DNA of 49,990 nucleotides from Piscirickettsia salmonis LF-89 = ATCC VR-1361 (GTDB lineage Bacteria; Pseudomonadota; Gammaproteobacteria; Piscirickettsiales; Piscirickettsiaceae): NCBI RefSeq assembly GCF_000297215.2, contig NZ_AMFF02000020.1, positions 83,061 to 133,050 of the forward strand, read 5' to 3'. Shown piece by piece: positions 18,056 to 29,834 of this stretch (position 1 is its first letter; each line of letters starts with the position of its first letter). The notes under the pieces were generated by a model. It saw only the letters and a program-made list of their open reading frames with translations, ran no database searches and was not told where the DNA came from. The position numbers and the translations under genes were made by a program.

Positions 18056-18595
18056 ATGTCAAAGCGTTGGTATGTTGTTCAAGCGTATTCGGGCTATGAA
18101 AAGCGCGTGGTAAACTTGCTCAACGAACATATGAAAGCCGCCGGCTTAGAAGATAAGTTTGGTGAAATCCTTGTGCCCACCGAAGAAGTGATTGAAATGC
18201 GCTCTGGGCAAAAGCGTAAGAGTGAGCGTAAATTTTTTCCTGGTTATGTGTTGGTTCAAATGGAAATGGATGAAGAAGCGTGGCATTTAGTGCGTAATGT
18301 GCCTCGTGTTCTAGGTTTTATTGGTGGTACGGCAGAGCGCCCAGCACCGATTACTGATGCAGAAGCAGATCGAATTCTAGATCGCTTGAAAGATGGCGAG
18401 AATAAGCCGCGGCCGAAAACATTATTTGAGCCGGGTGAGATTATCCGTGTTATCGATGGTCCGTTTGCAGACTTTAACGGTACGATTGAAGAAGTGGATT
18501 ATGAAAAGAATAAGGTGAGTGCGGCGATTTCTATTTTTGGTCGCTCGACACCGGTCGAACTTGATTTTAGTCAAATTAGTAAAGATATTGACTAA
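18056..18595 (+). CDS. nusG: Transcription termination/antitermination protein NusG
   Basis: NusG binds the RNA polymerase clamp, suppresses pausing, and links polymerase to Rho or to ribosomal protein S10. The 179-residue protein has the NGN domain ([16 protein letters not shown] to about residue 115) and the C-terminal KOW domain ([20 protein letters not shown]). The ATG at 18056 is preceded by AGGTGA and gives the family length; an in-frame GTG at 18047 overlaps that ribosome site. It starts ten bases after secE. Confidence 0.97.
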   Translation: MSKRWYVVQAYSGYEKRVVNLLNEHMKAAGLEDKFGEILVPTEEVIEMRSGQKRKSERKFFPGYVLVQMEMDEEAWHLVRNVPRVLGFIGGTAERPAPITDAEADRILDRLKDGENKPRPKTLFEPGEIIRVIDGPFADFNGTIEEVDYEKNKVSAAISIFGRSTPVELDFSQISKDID

Positions 18596-18614
18596 AAAAT
18601 AAAGTAACGTTGAT

Positions 18615-18657
18615 AACCTCGTGATGGCTGTATGATTGGTTGTCACGGGGTTTTGTT
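18615..18657 (+). terminator. Terminator after nusG
   Basis: ACCTCGTGA (from 18616) pairs with TCACGGGGT over nine positions (one T-G) around an 18-base loop, followed by TTTTGTT. It separates secE-nusG from the rplK-rplA unit. Confidence 0.6.
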
Positions 18658-18682
18658 GGCTCTGTATGGTCAAAAGTATAGA
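18653..18682 (+). promoter_or_regulatory. Possible promoter of rplK-rplA
   Basis: TTGTTG (18653-18658), an 18-bp spacer and TATAGA (18677-18682), at the tail of the nusG terminator. It stands 73 bp before rplK, where a promoter for L11-L1 is expected. Confidence 0.35.
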
Positions 18683-18755
18683 GCGTGGGGAGTTCTGAGC
18701 TTATTATTATTTGTCATCAGAACGTTGGTACCCGTATTGTGGAGTTGTAAATAGC

Positions 18756-19187
18756 ATGGCTAAAAAAGTATCCGCCTATATCAAACTGCAAGTAGCTGCA
18801 GGCAAGGCAAATCCTAGCCCGCCAGTGGGTCCTGCGTTAGGTCAGCACGGTGTGAATATCATGGAGTTTTGTAAAGCATTTAATGCAAAAACGCAAAACT
18901 TAGAAGTGGGTGCGCCGGTTCCGGTGGTGATTACTGTTTATAGTGATCGCAGCTTTACTTTTGAAACGAAAACACCTCCTGCGTCTTATTTATTGAAAAA
19001 AGCTGCGAAGCTGCAAAAAGGTTCGGGTACACCGAATTTAAATAAAGTGGGTAAAGTTTCCCGCGCTCAGCTTGAAGAAATCGCTGAGATTAAAATGCCT
19101 GACTTAACTGCATCTAGTATGGATGCGGCTGTACGTACGATTGCAGGCACTGCACTACGTATGGGTCTTGAAGTGGAAGGGGTATAA
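18756..19187 (+). CDS. rplK: 50S ribosomal protein L11
   Basis: L11 binds 23S rRNA at the GTPase-associated centre and is needed for RelA activation. The 143-residue product starts [20 protein letters not shown] and contains the proline-rich linker [18 protein letters not shown] that joins its two domains. The frame is open upstream, but the ATG at 18756 gives the conserved N-terminus and has GGAG 11 bases upstream. It is followed by rplA after three bases. Confidence 0.98.
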   Translation: MAKKVSAYIKLQVAAGKANPSPPVGPALGQHGVNIMEFCKAFNAKTQNLEVGAPVPVVITVYSDRSFTFETKTPPASYLLKKAAKLQKGSGTPNLNKVGKVSRAQLEEIAEIKMPDLTASSMDAAVRTIAGTALRMGLEVEGV

Positions 19188-19190
19188 GTC

Positions 19191-19889
19191 ATGGCGAAAT
19201 TAACAAAGCGTGCGAAGCTGATTGCTGAAAAAGTTGAAGCAGGCAAGCAATATGAAATTATTGAAGCGTTTAATTTATTAGGCGAAGTATCTTCAGTAAA
19301 ATTTAAAGAATCAGTTGATGTTAGCGTTAACCTGGGCATTGATCCGCGTAAATCTGACCAGGTGGTGCGTGGTGCGACCGTATTACCACATGGTACGGGT
19401 AAAGATGTGCGTGTTGCCGTATTTGCTCAAGGCGCGAATGCTGAAGCAGCGAAAGCAGCGGGTGCAGATATTGTTGGCTTTGAAGATTTAGCTGAAGAAG
19501 TGAAAAAAGGCAATCTGAATTTTGATGTAGTGATTGCATCTCCTGATGCGATGCGGATCGTTGGTCAGTTAGGTCAAGTGTTAGGCCCACGCGGTTTAAT
19601 GCCTAATCCAAAAGTGGGTACGGTCACGCCTGATGTTGCAGGTGCTGTGCAAAATGCTAAAGCCGGCCAAGTACGTTACCGTGCTGATAAAACGGGTATT
19701 ATCCATGCGAGCATTGGTAAGCTTGGCTTTGATACGGTTAAATTGAAAGAGAATTTGGAAGTGCTTTTAGTTGCGTTGCAAAAGGCAAAGCCTGCATCGG
19801 CTAAAGGTGTCTATATGAAGAAAGTAACGGTCTCAACAACAATGGGGCCTGGCCTTGTGGTTGATCAAGCGACTTTAGCTGTTAAGTAA
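19191..19889 (+). CDS. rplA: 50S ribosomal protein L1
   Basis: L1 forms the mobile L1 stalk of the large subunit and represses the rplK-rplA mRNA when in excess. The 232-residue protein has the signature region around [20 protein letters not shown] and the two-domain layout of the family. Length is close to E. coli L1 (234). It directly follows rplK. Confidence 0.98.
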   Translation: MAKLTKRAKLIAEKVEAGKQYEIIEAFNLLGEVSSVKFKESVDVSVNLGIDPRKSDQVVRGATVLPHGTGKDVRVAVFAQGANAEAAKAAGADIVGFEDLAEEVKKGNLNFDVVIASPDAMRIVGQLGQVLGPRGLMPNPKVGTVTPDVAGAVQNAKAGQVRYRADKTGIIHASIGKLGFDTVKLKENLEVLLVALQKAKPASAKGVYMKKVTVSTTMGPGLVVDQATLAVK

Positions 19890-19926
19890 TTAACTGAAGT
19901 TGTTTGGTCGGTTGCGGCCATTTCGC

Positions 19927-19954
19927 TTGTGCAGTGACTTGAGGTTTTTATGAT
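19927..19954 (+). promoter_or_regulatory. Possible promoter of rplJ-rplL
   Basis: TTGTGC (19927-19932), a 16-bp spacer and TATGAT (19949-19954), just upstream of the L10 leader. The position fits the known L10 operon promoter of enterics. Confidence 0.4.
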
Positions 19955-19974
19955 CTTGATGGTCGCTGTGCAAA

Positions 19975-20045
19975 CGTCCAAGACCGTAGGTGCTTTTTGA
20001 AAAAGAAGCTTAATGAGTAAATCGCCTACGCAGACGGTGATGACC
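19975..20045 (+). promoter_or_regulatory. L10 leader (rplJ autoregulatory RNA)
   Basis: The segment CGTCCAAGACCGTAGGTGC and its partner CGCCTACGCAGACGGTGATG form the long interrupted stem (ACC-GTAGG with CCTAC-...-GGT) with AGA internal loops known for the gammaproteobacterial L10 leader. The L10-L12 complex binds it and represses translation of rplJ. It ends about 90 bases before rplJ, as expected. Confidence 0.8.
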
Positions 20046-20136
20046 TAATTGCTTAGCAAATGATTCACCGGCTGTCATGGTTAAACAGGATGCTTTAATG
20101 TTATTTTAAAGCATTGATTTTAGAGGTAAGAAAAGC

Positions 20137-20643
20137 ATGGCGCTGAATCTTGAACAAAAGAAAGCCATTGTTACTGAGGTAAATACAGTAGCGCAGGCTT
20201 CAGTCTCTGCAGTAGCGGCAGAGTACCATGGCTTAACTTCTAATGACATGAACAGCTTACGTAAGCAGGCGCGCGATGCTGGGGTAAGCCTGCGCATCGT
20301 ACGTAATACGCTCGCTCGTCGTGCGGTAGAGGGAACTTCTTTTGAGTGCATGAAAGAAAAGTTTACAGGTCCTTTGATCTTAGCTTTTGCACCAGAAGAA
20401 AACCCGTCTGCAGCAGCACGTTTAGTACGTGACTTCGCAAAAACTAACAAAGCGCTAGACACTAAATCACTGGCTTTAAATGGTGATTTAATGGAAGCGT
20501 CTGAGCTTGATAGGCTTGCGAAGATGCCAACACGTGATGAGGGTATTTCAATGTTAATGGGCTTAATGAAAGAGCCTGTTGCAAAGCTTGCGCGTACGAT
20601 TGCTGCTGTTCGTGATCAGAAAGAAGCCGAAGCTGCGGCATAA
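20137..20643 (+). CDS. rplJ: 50S ribosomal protein L10
   Basis: L10 is the base of the L7/L12 stalk and the autoregulator of this operon. The 168-residue protein starts MALNLEQKKAIVTEV, has the RNA-binding NSLRKQARDAGVSLRIVRNTLARRA region, and ends in the helix that binds L7/L12 dimers. AGAGGTAAGAAAAGC gives the ribosome site. Confidence 0.98.
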   Translation: MALNLEQKKAIVTEVNTVAQASVSAVAAEYHGLTSNDMNSLRKQARDAGVSLRIVRNTLARRAVEGTSFECMKEKFTGPLILAFAPEENPSAAARLVRDFAKTNKALDTKSLALNGDLMEASELDRLAKMPTRDEGISMLMGLMKEPVAKLARTIAAVRDQKEAEAAA

Positions 20644-20685
20644 TTCTATTTATTTTTTTGTTAAACTAATGTGGGAGTCATCAAA

Positions 20686-21054
20686 ATGGCTGTAACTCAA
20701 GACGATATTTTAAGTGCAATTGCAGATATGAAAGTTTCTGAAGTTGTTGAATTAATTGAAGCAATGGAAGAAAAATTTGGTGTAACTGCAGCTGTTGCAG
20801 CGGCTGCACCAGCCGCTGATGCGGGTGCTGCGGTTGAAGAGCAAACTGAATTTGACGTTGTCATGAAAGAGTTTGGTGGTAACAAAGTCGGCGCGATTAA
20901 AGCAGTTCGTGCAATCACAGGCTTGGGCTTAAAAGAAGCTAAAGCGATGGTTGAAAGTTGCCCTGCAACAGTTAAAGAAGGTGTTTCTAAAGAAGAAGCT
21001 GAAGAAGTTAAGAAGCAGCTTGAAGAAGCGGGCGCGACTGTCGAACTTAAATAA
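20686..21054 (+). CDS. rplL: 50S ribosomal protein L7/L12
   Basis: L7/L12 is the stalk protein that recruits translation factors and stimulates their GTPase activity. The 122-residue acidic protein has an N-terminal dimerisation helix pair, an Ala-rich hinge ([15 protein letters not shown]) and the C-terminal domain [20 protein letters not shown] with [12 protein letters not shown]. The ATG at 20686 is chosen because MAVTQDDI is the conserved start and GGGAG lies upstream. Confidence 0.98.
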   Translation: MAVTQDDILSAIADMKVSEVVELIEAMEEKFGVTAAVAAAAPAADAGAAVEEQTEFDVVMKEFGGNKVGAIKAVRAITGLGLKEAKAMVESCPATVKEGVSKEEAEEVKKQLEEAGATVELK

Positions 21055-21077
21055 TGTTCGATTGTACAGGCTAAAGC

Positions 21078-21105
21078 AAAGGGCTGACACTTGTGTCAGC
21101 CCTTT
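21078..21105 (+). terminator. Attenuator/processing hairpin between rplL and rpoB
   Basis: AAAGGGCTGACA and TGTCAGCCCTTT form a perfect 12-bp stem with a CTTG loop. It is not followed directly by a T run (CGCTGTTGG, then CCTTTT). In E. coli a partial terminator and an RNase III site are at this place, so partial readthrough to rpoB is likely. Confidence 0.75.
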
Positions 21106-21324
21106 CGCTGTTGGCCTTTTACTGAAGTTATGTTATTCTGTCACGTTCGTTGGCGGGCAGTTTACTAAGAAGTTGAATTTAAATTAGTAGACGGCTTAAC
21201 TGACTCAGTTAAACTATAAAAACAGTAGTAAGCAGTTTTAAAAGATATCTTGTGTTTCCCTGATAAATAAAGCTTTTATTTAATTTAAAGCTTTTCATAA
21301 CTTGATCAAGCTTTAGGAGCCCCA

Positions 21325-24300
21325 ATGGCCTACTCCTACACTGAAAAGAAGCGAATTCGTAGGGAGTTTGCTAAACTTCCTCACGTGTTAGATGTTCCTT
21401 ACCTTTTGTCTATTCAAAAGGATTCCTATCAACAATTTTTGCAGCGAGGCGTGAATTTAGAAAAGCGTCTTGAGTCCGGTTTACATGCTGCCTTTTCATC
21501 CGTATTGCCGATTGCAAGCTTCTCTGGAAGTGCAGAGTTGCAGTACGTTGACTATCGTTTAGGTGAGCCGCTGTTCGACGTGAGAGAGTGTCGAATTCGT
21601 GGCATCAGCTATGCTGCTCCTTTGCGTGTTAAGCTGCGCTTGGTGATTTACGATAAAACAGCATCCGGCGATGCAAAAGTGGTTAAAGACATCAAAGAGC
21701 AAGAAGTCTATATGGGTGAGCTGCCCTTAATGACTGAAAATGGTACATTTATTATTAATGGAACTGAGCGTGTGATTGTTTCTCAATTGCATCGTTCTCC
21801 GGGTGTATTTTTCGATCATGATCGAGGCAAAACACACTCATCAGGAAAGCTTCTGTTCTCTGCACGAGTGATTCCTTATCGTGGCTCTTGGCTCGATTTC
21901 GAGTTTGACCCTAAAGATTTACTGTATGTGCGTATTGATCGCCGCCGTAAACTTCCCGCGACTATCCTATTACGTGCGTTAGGTTATAGTGCAGAAGAGA
22001 TTTTAGATGTTTTCTTTGAGACAACTGCGTTTTATCTTGGTGATAAAGGCGTTGAGATGGAGTTGGTCCCTGAGCGCCTGCGTGGTGAAACGGTTGCTTT
22101 TGATATTAAAGATGAGCATGGCAATGTGCTGGTTGAAGAAGGCCGCCGTGTGACTGTTCGTCATGTGAGTAAAATAGCAGAAGCCGGTTTAAAGAAACTG
22201 GTTGTGCCAGCGGATTATATTTTAGGTAAAGCCTTAGCACATGACATTGTCAGCAGTGATGGTGAAATTGTTGCGGCGGCCAATAGTGAAATTAGCCCAG
22301 ATTTATTGGCGGCTGTTCATAAGGCTGGTGTACGTGAAGTACGCGTGATCTATACCAATGATATGGATCGCGGACCATACATCTCTGATACGCTGCGCGC
22401 TGATCCGACCACATCACAGATGGAAGCCTTGGTGGAAGTGTATCGAATGATGCGACCAGGTGAGCCACCAACGAAAGAAGCCGCAGAGAACTTAATTAAT
22501 ACGTTATTCTTTTCAGAGGATCGCTATGATTTATCCTCTGTAGGTCGTATGAAATTTAATCGCCGTATTGGTCGTTCGGATATCAATGGTGAAGGTGTGC
22601 TGTCAAAAGAAGATATTTTGGCGGTGATGAAGACCTTGATTGAAATTCGTGATGGTAAAGGCCAAGTGGATGATATTGACCACTTGGGTAATCGTCGGGT
22701 GCGTTCTGTTGGCGAGATGGCTGAAAACCAATTCCGTGTTGGTTTAGTGCGTGTAGAGCGTGCAGTGCGTGAGCGTTTAGGGATTGCGGAATCTGAAAAC
22801 TTGATGCCGCAAGATTTAATTAATGCTAAACCCGTCTCTGCTGCCATTAAAGAATTTTTTGGTTCGAGCCAATTATCTCAGTTTATGGATCAGAATAATC
22901 CACTGTCTGAGATTACCCATAAACGCCGTGTCTCGGCTTTGGGTCCAGGAGGCTTAACCCGTGAACGCGCTGGCTTTGAGGTACGCGACGTACATCCAAC
23001 GCATTATGGTCGAGTTTGCCCGATTGAAACGCCTGAGGGACCAAACATCGGTTTGATTAACTCGTTGGCAACGTACGCTAGAACGAATGAATACGGTTTC
23101 TTAGAGACGCCGTATCGTCGAGTTGCTGATGGCAAGGTTACCGGTGAAGTCGATTACTTATCTGCGATTGAAGAAGCTCGGCATATTATTGCTCAGGCCA
23201 ATGCGACTGTCGGTGAAGACGGTAGCTTAACCGATAGTTTATTGCACTGTCGTCAATCAGGTGAGACCTTCTTTACCACGGCGGATAAAGTCGATTATAT
23301 GGACGTTGCTCCGCGCCAGATGGTCTCTGTGGCCGCGTCGATGATTCCGTTCTTAGAACACGATGATGCGAACCGGGCCTTGATGGGATCGAACATGCAA
23401 CGCCAAGCAGTGCCGACCTTAATTTCTGAAAAGCCAGTGGTCGGAACCGGTGTTGAGCGTACAGTTGCGGTGGATTCTGGTGTAACCGTTGTTGCCAAAC
23501 GTGGTGGTGTGATTGATTCTGTTGATGCAACACGTATCGTTGTGCGTGTAGATGATGCTGAAACAGATGCTGGTGAAGCAGGGGTTGATATTTATAACCT
23601 GACTAAATATACCCGTTCGAACCAAAATACCTGTATTAATCAGCGTCCATTAGTGTGCAATGGTGATGTGATTGCCAAAGGTGATGTATTAGCGGATGGT
23701 CCATCGACTGATTTGGGTGAGTTGGCTTTAGGTCAGAATATGTATGTGGCCTTTATGCCGTGGAATGGCTATAACTTCGAGGATTCGATTCTTATTTCTG
23801 AACGCGTCGTTGAAGAAGATCGCTTTACTACGATTCATGTTGAAGAGTTGGTCTGTATTGCTCGTGATACCAAATTAGGGCCAGAGGAAATCTCTCCTGA
23901 TATTCCAAACGTTGCTGAAAGCTCGCTGGCTAAATTGGATGAGTCGGGCATTGTCTTTGTTGGTGCAGAAGTGAAGGCCGGTGATATTTTAGTCGGTAAA
24001 GTGACACCGAAAGGTGAAACACAGCTGACTCCCGAAGAAAAGCTTTTGCGCGCGATTTTTGGTGAAAAAGCCTCTGATGTCAAAGATACGTCACTGCGCA
24101 TGCCTACGGGTATGTCTGGGACGGTAATTGATGTACAGGTCTTTACCCGTGATGGTGTTGAAAAAGACGAGCGGGCGAAAGAGATCGAAGAAGCAGAACT
24201 GGAAATGTTCCGTAAAGACTTGCGTGATGAAGTACGTATTCGCGAAGCGGATGTCTTGCAACGTTTACGCAGAATGCTTGTCGGTCAGGTGACCATTGGT

Positions 24301-25401
24301 GGCTCGGGTTTGAAAGCAGGGGCAACTATTTCAGCGGCTGATATTGATGGTCTGCCCGCGGAAAGATTGTTCACCATTCGTTTGCAAGATGAAAAGCTAA
24401 GCGATCAATTAGAGCGTATTCAAGATCATTTTGCTGATATTCGTAAAGAATTTGAGCAACGTCTTGAAGAAAAGCGCTTGAAAATCACTCAGGGCTCGGA
24501 TTTGGCGCCCGGTGTATTGAAAATCGTTAAGACGTATATTGCCGTTAAGCGGCGTATTCAGCCGGGTGATAAGATGGCTGGTCGTCACGGAAATAAAGGG
24601 GTGATCTCGCAGATTGTTCCAGTGGAAGATATGCCGCATGATAAAAACGGTCGTCCAGTGGATATTTGCTTGAACCCACTTGGGGTGCCGTCGCGAATGA
24701 ATATTGGCCAGATTCTAGAGACTCACTTAGGTTGGGCAGCGAAAGGCCTTGGCGAGCGCATTGGCGAGATGCTTGATGAGCAACGTGAGGTTGCTAAGGT
24801 TCGTGAGTTCTTAGACCGGGTGTATAACGGTGATACTGTGCATCCAGAAGATCTAGATTCTTTGACAGATCAGGAAGTGTTAGCTTTAGCCCACAACCTG
24901 CGTAAGGGGGTGCCGATGGCAACACCGGTCTTTGATGGGGCGGCTGAAACGCAAATCAAAGGCATGTTAAAGCTTGCGGGGTTACCTGAGTCAGGTCAGA
25001 CCACTTTATATGATGGTCGCACGGGTGAGCAGTTTGATCGTCCGGTGACGGTGGGTTACATGTACATGCTGAAATTGAATCACTTAGTCGATGATAAGAT
25101 GCATGCACGTTCAACAGGCTCTTATAGCTTGGTGACGCAGCAGCCGCTCGGTGGTAAAGCGCAGTTCGGTGGTCAGCGTTTTGGTGAGATGGAGGTCTGG
25201 GCGCTTGAAGCTTATGGTGCCGCTTACACCTTACAAGAGATGCTGACGGTGAAATCCGATGATGTGGGTGGACGAACTAAAGTCTATAAAAACATCGTTG
25301 AAGGAGATCACCGTATGGAACCAGGTATGCCTGAGTCCTTTAATGTATTAGTGAAAGAAATCCGCTCACTGGGTATTGATATCGAGCTTGAGCAAGAGTA
25401 A
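21325..25401 (+). CDS. rpoB: RNA polymerase subunit beta
   Basis: The beta subunit forms half of the catalytic cleft of RNA polymerase. The 1358-residue protein matches the family from [19 protein letters not shown] to the C-terminal [17 protein letters not shown]. The rifampicin-binding segment (from about residue 513: [20 protein letters not shown], then [11 protein letters not shown]) shows no classical resistance change. The catalytic-site [11 protein letters not shown] and the switch region are present. Length is slightly above E. coli (1342). AGGAGCCCCA precedes the ATG. It is read from the rplJ promoter through the attenuator. Confidence 0.99.
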   Translation: MAYSYTEKKRIRREFAKLPHVLDVPYLLSIQKDSYQQFLQRGVNLEKRLESGLHAAFSSVLPIASFSGSAELQYVDYRLGEPLFDVRECRIRGISYAAPLRVKLRLVIYDKTASGDAKVVKDIKEQEVYMGELPLMTENGTFIINGTERVIVSQLHRSPGVFFDHDRGKTHSSGKLLFSARVIPYRGSWLDFEFDPKDLLYVRIDRRRKLPATILLRALGYSAEEILDVFFETTAFYLGDKGVEMELVPERLRGETVAFDIKDEHGNVLVEEGRRVTVRHVSKIAEAGLKKLVVPADYILGKALAHDIVSSDGEIVAAANSEISPDLLAAVHKAGVREVRVIYTNDMDRGPYISDTLRADPTTSQMEALVEVYRMMRPGEPPTKEAAENLINTLFFSEDRYDLSSVGRMKFNRRIGRSDINGEGVLSKEDILAVMKTLIEIRDGKGQVDDIDHLGNRRVRSVGEMAENQFRVGLVRVERAVRERLGIAESENLMPQDLINAKPVSAAIKEFFGSSQLSQFMDQNNPLSEITHKRRVSALGPGGLTRERAGFEVRDVHPTHYGRVCPIETPEGPNIGLINSLATYARTNEYGFLETPYRRVADGKVTGEVDYLSAIEEARHIIAQANATVGEDGSLTDSLLHCRQSGETFFTTADKVDYMDVAPRQMVSVAASMIPFLEHDDANRALMGSNMQRQAVPTLISEKPVVGTGVERTVAVDSGVTVVAKRGGVIDSVDATRIVVRVDDAETDAGEAGVDIYNLTKYTRSNQNTCINQRPLVCNGDVIAKGDVLADGPSTDLGELALGQNMYVAFMPWNGYNFEDSILISERVVEEDRFTTIHVEELVCIARDTKLGPEEISPDIPNVAESSLAKLDESGIVFVGAEVKAGDILVGKVTPKGETQLTPEEKLLRAIFGEKASDVKDTSLRMPTGMSGTVIDVQVFTRDGVEKDERAKEIEEAELEMFRKDLRDEVRIREADVLQRLRRMLVGQVTIGGSGLKAGATISAADIDGLPAERLFTIRLQDEKLSDQLERIQDHFADIRKEFEQRLEEKRLKITQGSDLAPGVLKIVKTYIAVKRRIQPGDKMAGRHGNKGVISQIVPVEDMPHDKNGRPVDICLNPLGVPSRMNIGQILETHLGWAAKGLGERIGEMLDEQREVAKVREFLDRVYNGDTVHPEDLDSLTDQEVLALAHNLRKGVPMATPVFDGAAETQIKGMLKLAGLPESGQTTLYDGRTGEQFDRPVTVGYMYMLKLNHLVDDKMHARSTGSYSLVTQQPLGGKAQFGGQRFGEMEVWALEAYGAAYTLQEMLTVKSDDVGGRTKVYKNIVEGDHRMEPGMPESFNVLVKEIRSLGIDIELEQE

Positions 25402-25464
25402 TCATCGCGGCGTGTTTGTAAATAATATCGAGCACGCCCCGTTCTTCAACGCGGGAGAACAGCC

Positions 25465-28400
25465 TTGAAAGATTTATTGGGTATGGTAAAGCGTAGTGCA
25501 CGCTTTGAAGATTTTGATGCAATTCGTATTGGCCTTGCATCCCCTGACATGATTCGTTCATGGTCTTATGGTGAAGTGAAAAAACCAGAGACTATTAACT
25601 ATCGGACATTTAAGCCAGAACGTAATGGCTTATTCTGTGCAAAAATCTTTGGACCGATCAAAGATTATGAGTGCTTATGTGGTAAGTATAAGCGCTTAAA
25701 GCATCGTGGAGTGATCTGTGAGAAGTGTGGTGTTGAAGTTGCACCAACTAAAGTGCGTCGTGACCGCATGGGGCACGTTGATCTGGCCAGTCCAGTGGCG
25801 CATATTTGGTTCTTGCGTTCATTGCCATCGCGGATTGGTACATTGCTTGATATGACCTTGCGTGATATCGAGCGTGTACTTTATTTTGAAGCGTTTGTGG
25901 TGATCGAGCCAGGCATGACGGCGCTAGAAAAAGGCCAAATGCTGTCTGATGAAGAGTATTTAAATGCCTTAGAGCAGTACGGTGATGAATTTGATGCCCG
26001 CATGGGTGCAGAGGCCATTAAGATTATTCTAAAAGAATTAAATCTTGAGGCTGAAATTACTACGTTACGTGATGAGCTGCCAACGACCAACTCAGAAACA
26101 CGGATTAAGAAGATCACCAAGCGGTTAAAATTATTAGAGGCTTTTGCTGCTTCTGGTAATAAACCGGAGTGGATGGTGATGGATGTGTTGCCGGTGTTGC
26201 CACCTGATTTGCGCCCATTGGTGCCCTTGGATGGCGGACGTTTTGCAACCTCTGACCTGAATGATTTATATCGTCGGGTGATTAACCGTAATAATCGCTT
26301 AAAGCGTTTATTAGAGCTTGCTGCACCGGATATCATTGTTCGCAATGAAAAGCGTATGTTGCAAGAGTCTGTGGATGCTCTTTTAGATAACGGTCGTCGT
26401 GGCCGTGCGATTACAGGCTCTAATCGTCGCGCGCTTAAATCACTTGCGGATATGATTAAAGGTAAACAAGGGCGTTTTCGTCAAAACCTTTTGGGTAAGC
26501 GTGTTGATTACTCTGGCCGTTCAGTGATTGTGGTTGGCCCGACTTTGCGCTTGCATCAATGTGGTTTGCCGAAAAAGATGGCGTTAGAGCTGTTTAAGCC
26601 GTTTATCTTCAGTAAGTTACAGTTCCGTGGCCTTGCGACGACGATTAAAGCGGCGAAAAAGCTAGTTGAAAAAGAAGCTGCTGAGGTCTGGGATGTTCTT
26701 GATGAAGTGATTCGTGAGCACCCGGTGTTGCTTAACCGCGCGCCAACTTTGCACCGCTTAGGTATTCAAGCGTTTGAACCGGTATTGATTGAAGGCAAGG
26801 CAATTCAGTTGCATCCATTGGTCTGTGCAGCGTATAACGCTGACTTTGATGGTGACCAAATGGCGGTGCATATTCCGTTGACGGTTGAAGCGCAGTTAGA
26901 AGCACGTGCCTTGATGATGTCGACGAATAATATCCTCTCGCCAGCATCTGGTGATCCGGTGATTGCACCTTCTCAAGACGTTGTCTTAGGTATTTATTAT
27001 ACAACGCGTGATCGGATCAATGCCAAAGGTGAAGGTATGGTCTTTGCTGATATTCAAGAAGCAGAGCGTGCCTATCAAGCTGGCGTTGCAGAATTGCATG
27101 CGCGCGTGAAGGTCCGTATTACTGATTTTGTCCGTGATGACAATAAAGAATTGATTAAACGTACTCAGCTGACAGAGACTACAGTGGGTCGTGCTTTATT
27201 GTTTACGATCGTGCCTGATGGCATTCCGTTTGATATGGTTAATAAAGCGATGGGTAAAAAACAAATCGCTGGCCTATTAGACGAGTGTTATCACAATGTG
27301 GGTTTAAAAGAGACGGTTGTTTTTGCTGATCAGCTGATGTATGCCGGTTTTCGCTATGCAACACGCTCGGGTGTTTCGGTTGGCATTGATGATATGGTGG
27401 TGCCTGAAGCGAAGACGGCGATTATTGATGAAGCTGAAGCGCAAGTGCGCGAGATTACTGAGCAATACGCGTCGGGCTTGGTCACTGCCGGTGAGCGCTA
27501 CAATAAAGTGGTCGATATTTGGTCACGTACGAATGACAGTGTTAAGAAAGCAATGATGGAAAACCTGTCTAAAGATCAAGTGGTTGACGCTGAAGGTAAT
27601 ACGGTAGAGCAAGTCTCATTTAATTCTGTTTACATGATGGCAGACTCGGGTGCACGTGGTTCGCAAGATCAGATGCGTCAGTTGGCTGGTATGCGGGGCT
27701 TGATGGCAAAACCGGATGGTTCGATTATTGAAACGCCGATTATTGCTAATTTCCGTGAAGGTCTAAACGTACTGCAATACTTTATTTCCACTCACGGTGC
27801 ACGTAAAGGTTTGGCCGATACCGCATTAAAAACAGCGAACTCTGGGTATCTTACCCGTCGTTTGGTGGACGTAGCACAAGATGTTGTCGTCACTGAAGTC
27901 GATTGTGGTACCGAAGAAGGCTTACTTATGACCCCGCTGATTGAAGGGGGGGATGTTGTCGTACCATTGGCGGATCGCTTAATTGGTCGCTCGTGTGCTA
28001 AAGATGTGATCTCACCGTCGGGTGAGGTGGTGCTTGAGAGAGGTACTTACCTGGATGAGCACGCGGTTAGACGTATTGATGAAGCGGGCGTTTATGAAGT
28101 TACTGTGCGCTCGCCAGTCATCTGCGAGACGCGCCGTGGTATCTGCTCAACCTGTTATGGTCGTGATTTAGCGCGTGGCCATCGCGTGAATTCAGGTGAG
28201 GCCGTGGGTGTAATTGCGGCGCAATCAATTGGTGAGCCAGGAACACAGTTGACGATGCGGACCTTCCATATCGGTGGTGCGGCATCACGTTCTTCGGCGG
28301 CGAATAACATTCAGGTTAAAAATAGCGGCTTTATCCGTTTTCACAATATTAAGAAAGTCGACCGTGTCGATGGTAAGTTGGTGACGATCTCACGTTCTGG

Positions 28401-29673
28401 GCAGATTGCTGTGGTTGATGAGCATGGCCGTGAGCGTGAGCAGTATAAATTGCCTTATGGTTCTGACTTAATGGTGGCAGATGGTGCAGCAGTCGATGCG
28501 GGCCAAATTGTTGCCAAGTGGGATCCGCACTCGCACCCAATTATCTCCGAGGTGAAAGGGCGTATTCGCTTTATTGATTTGCTCGATGGCGTATCGATGT
28601 CTCGTCAGGTTGATGAGATGACCGGGCTTTCAAGCATTGTAGTTGAAGATGCAAAGCGTTCAGGGGCGACAGGTAAAGAGCTTAGACCAATGGTGCGCTT
28701 GGTCGATGAGCGTGGTGATGATTTATGTATTCCAAATACGAATATTGCCGCCAGTTATAACCTGCCAACCGGTGCGGTCTTAAATCTTGAGAATGATGCC
28801 GAAATAGGTGTGGGTGATGTTATTGCCCGTATTCCGCAAGAAGGCTCGAAAACGCGTGATATTACGGGGGGTCTGCCGCGAGTGGCTGACTTGTTTGAGG
28901 CGCGGATTCCTAAAGAAGCGGCTGTATTGGCTGAAATTTCAGGGGTTGTTAACTTTGGTAAAGAGACTAAAGACAAACGCCGTTTGGTGATCACACCACC
29001 TGAGGGTGAAGCGTTTGAAATTTTAGTGCCAAAATGGCGGCCGCTGAATGTCTTTGAAGGTGAGCAGATTGAAAAAGGCGAGGTTCTCGTTGATGGTGAG
29101 CCTAGCTCACACGATATTTTACGCTTAAAAGGTGTGCGAGCGCTTGCAGATTATATCGTGAATGAGATTCAAGATGTTTATCGACTTCAGGGTGTAAAAA
29201 TTAATGATAAGCACATTGAGGTGATCTTACGCCAAATGTTACGCAAGGTCATGGTGACCATGGCGGGCGATACTAAATTGCTCGTTGGCGAATTGGTTGA
29301 GGACTATCAGGCGCTTGAAGAAAATGAGCGCTTAGCAGATGACCAAGTGCCGGCACATTTCACGCCGATGTTACTGGGTATTACTAAAGCCTCGCTTTCG
29401 ACCGAATCCTTTATCTCAGCCGCATCTTTCCAAGAGACGACGCGTGTCTTGACTGAAGCGGCTGTGACAGGAAAACGTGATGACCTACGTGGTCTGAAAG
29501 AAAATGTGATCGTTGGTCGACTGATTCCTGCGGGAACCGGCTTGGCGTATCACAAAGAGCGACGTCGTAATCGTCAATTGGGATCAGTGCAAGAGATTGT
29601 TGAAGTGAAGAAGCCAACGGCCGATGATGTACAAAGTGCGTTAAGTGAAGCCTTTAAAGCCTCTGATGCTTGA
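25465..29673 (+). CDS. rpoC: RNA polymerase subunit beta'
   Basis: Beta' carries the catalytic magnesium site of RNA polymerase. The 1402-residue protein has the N-terminal zinc site ([20 protein letters not shown]), the absolutely conserved [10 protein letters not shown] at about residues 458-466, the bridge and trigger-helix region, and the second zinc site ([13 protein letters not shown]). The start codon is TTG at 25465; it is supported by the conserved MKDLL N-terminus and by GGGAGA seven bases upstream. A hairpin at 25438-25455 takes in part of this ribosome site. Confidence 0.99.
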   Translation: MKDLLGMVKRSARFEDFDAIRIGLASPDMIRSWSYGEVKKPETINYRTFKPERNGLFCAKIFGPIKDYECLCGKYKRLKHRGVICEKCGVEVAPTKVRRDRMGHVDLASPVAHIWFLRSLPSRIGTLLDMTLRDIERVLYFEAFVVIEPGMTALEKGQMLSDEEYLNALEQYGDEFDARMGAEAIKIILKELNLEAEITTLRDELPTTNSETRIKKITKRLKLLEAFAASGNKPEWMVMDVLPVLPPDLRPLVPLDGGRFATSDLNDLYRRVINRNNRLKRLLELAAPDIIVRNEKRMLQESVDALLDNGRRGRAITGSNRRALKSLADMIKGKQGRFRQNLLGKRVDYSGRSVIVVGPTLRLHQCGLPKKMALELFKPFIFSKLQFRGLATTIKAAKKLVEKEAAEVWDVLDEVIREHPVLLNRAPTLHRLGIQAFEPVLIEGKAIQLHPLVCAAYNADFDGDQMAVHIPLTVEAQLEARALMMSTNNILSPASGDPVIAPSQDVVLGIYYTTRDRINAKGEGMVFADIQEAERAYQAGVAELHARVKVRITDFVRDDNKELIKRTQLTETTVGRALLFTIVPDGIPFDMVNKAMGKKQIAGLLDECYHNVGLKETVVFADQLMYAGFRYATRSGVSVGIDDMVVPEAKTAIIDEAEAQVREITEQYASGLVTAGERYNKVVDIWSRTNDSVKKAMMENLSKDQVVDAEGNTVEQVSFNSVYMMADSGARGSQDQMRQLAGMRGLMAKPDGSIIETPIIANFREGLNVLQYFISTHGARKGLADTALKTANSGYLTRRLVDVAQDVVVTEVDCGTEEGLLMTPLIEGGDVVVPLADRLIGRSCAKDVISPSGEVVLERGTYLDEHAVRRIDEAGVYEVTVRSPVICETRRGICSTCYGRDLARGHRVNSGEAVGVIAAQSIGEPGTQLTMRTFHIGGAASRSSAANNIQVKNSGFIRFHNIKKVDRVDGKLVTISRSGQIAVVDEHGREREQYKLPYGSDLMVADGAAVDAGQIVAKWDPHSHPIISEVKGRIRFIDLLDGVSMSRQVDEMTGLSSIVVEDAKRSGATGKELRPMVRLVDERGDDLCIPNTNIAASYNLPTGAVLNLENDAEIGVGDVIARIPQEGSKTRDITGGLPRVADLFEARIPKEAAVLAEISGVVNFGKETKDKRRLVITPPEGEAFEILVPKWRPLNVFEGEQIEKGEVLVDGEPSSHDILRLKGVRALADYIVNEIQDVYRLQGVKINDKHIEVILRQMLRKVMVTMAGDTKLLVGELVEDYQALEENERLADDQVPAHFTPMLLGITKASLSTESFISAASFQETTRVLTEAAVTGKRDDLRGLKENVIVGRLIPAGTGLAYHKERRRNRQLGSVQEIVEVKKPTADDVQSALSEAFKASDA

Positions 29674-29733
29674 TCATTACTTGGGTTTCGATTACAGTAG
29701 GCAGGCAAGTCTGTCTGTCTAAGTTCTTGGTTC

Positions 29734-29763
29734 TTGACAGTTATAGACAAGCTTTTTTATAAT
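29734..29763 (+). promoter_or_regulatory. Promoter of the str operon
   Basis: Perfect TTGACA (29734-29739) and perfect TATAAT (29758-29763) are 18 bp apart. It lies 70 bp before rpsL and overlaps the start of the terminator hairpin after rpoC. Confidence 0.85.
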
Positions 29764-29798
29764 CACCCATCCGCTTTGTGCGGGTGAGTGGTTTTATT
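29761..29798 (+). terminator. Terminator after rpoC
   Basis: AATCACCCATCCGC and GCGGGTGAGTGGTT pair over 13 of 14 positions (with two G-T) around TTTGT, followed by TTATT. It should end rpoBC transcripts. Its left arm overlaps the -10 box of the str promoter. Confidence 0.65.
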
Positions 29799-29834
29799 AC
29801 ATTTTAAAAAGGTTGATTTTGGGAGTTCTATTGA

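Noticed and set aside
22861-22970. Rifampicin-resistance changes in rpoB
   Set aside because: The central segment reads as wild type; the Ile-to-Val difference in KRRVSALG is a common neutral variant by family comparison.
25881-26345. 154-codon minus-strand ORF inside rpoC
   Set aside because: Shadow of the rpoC codon pattern; no family resemblance.
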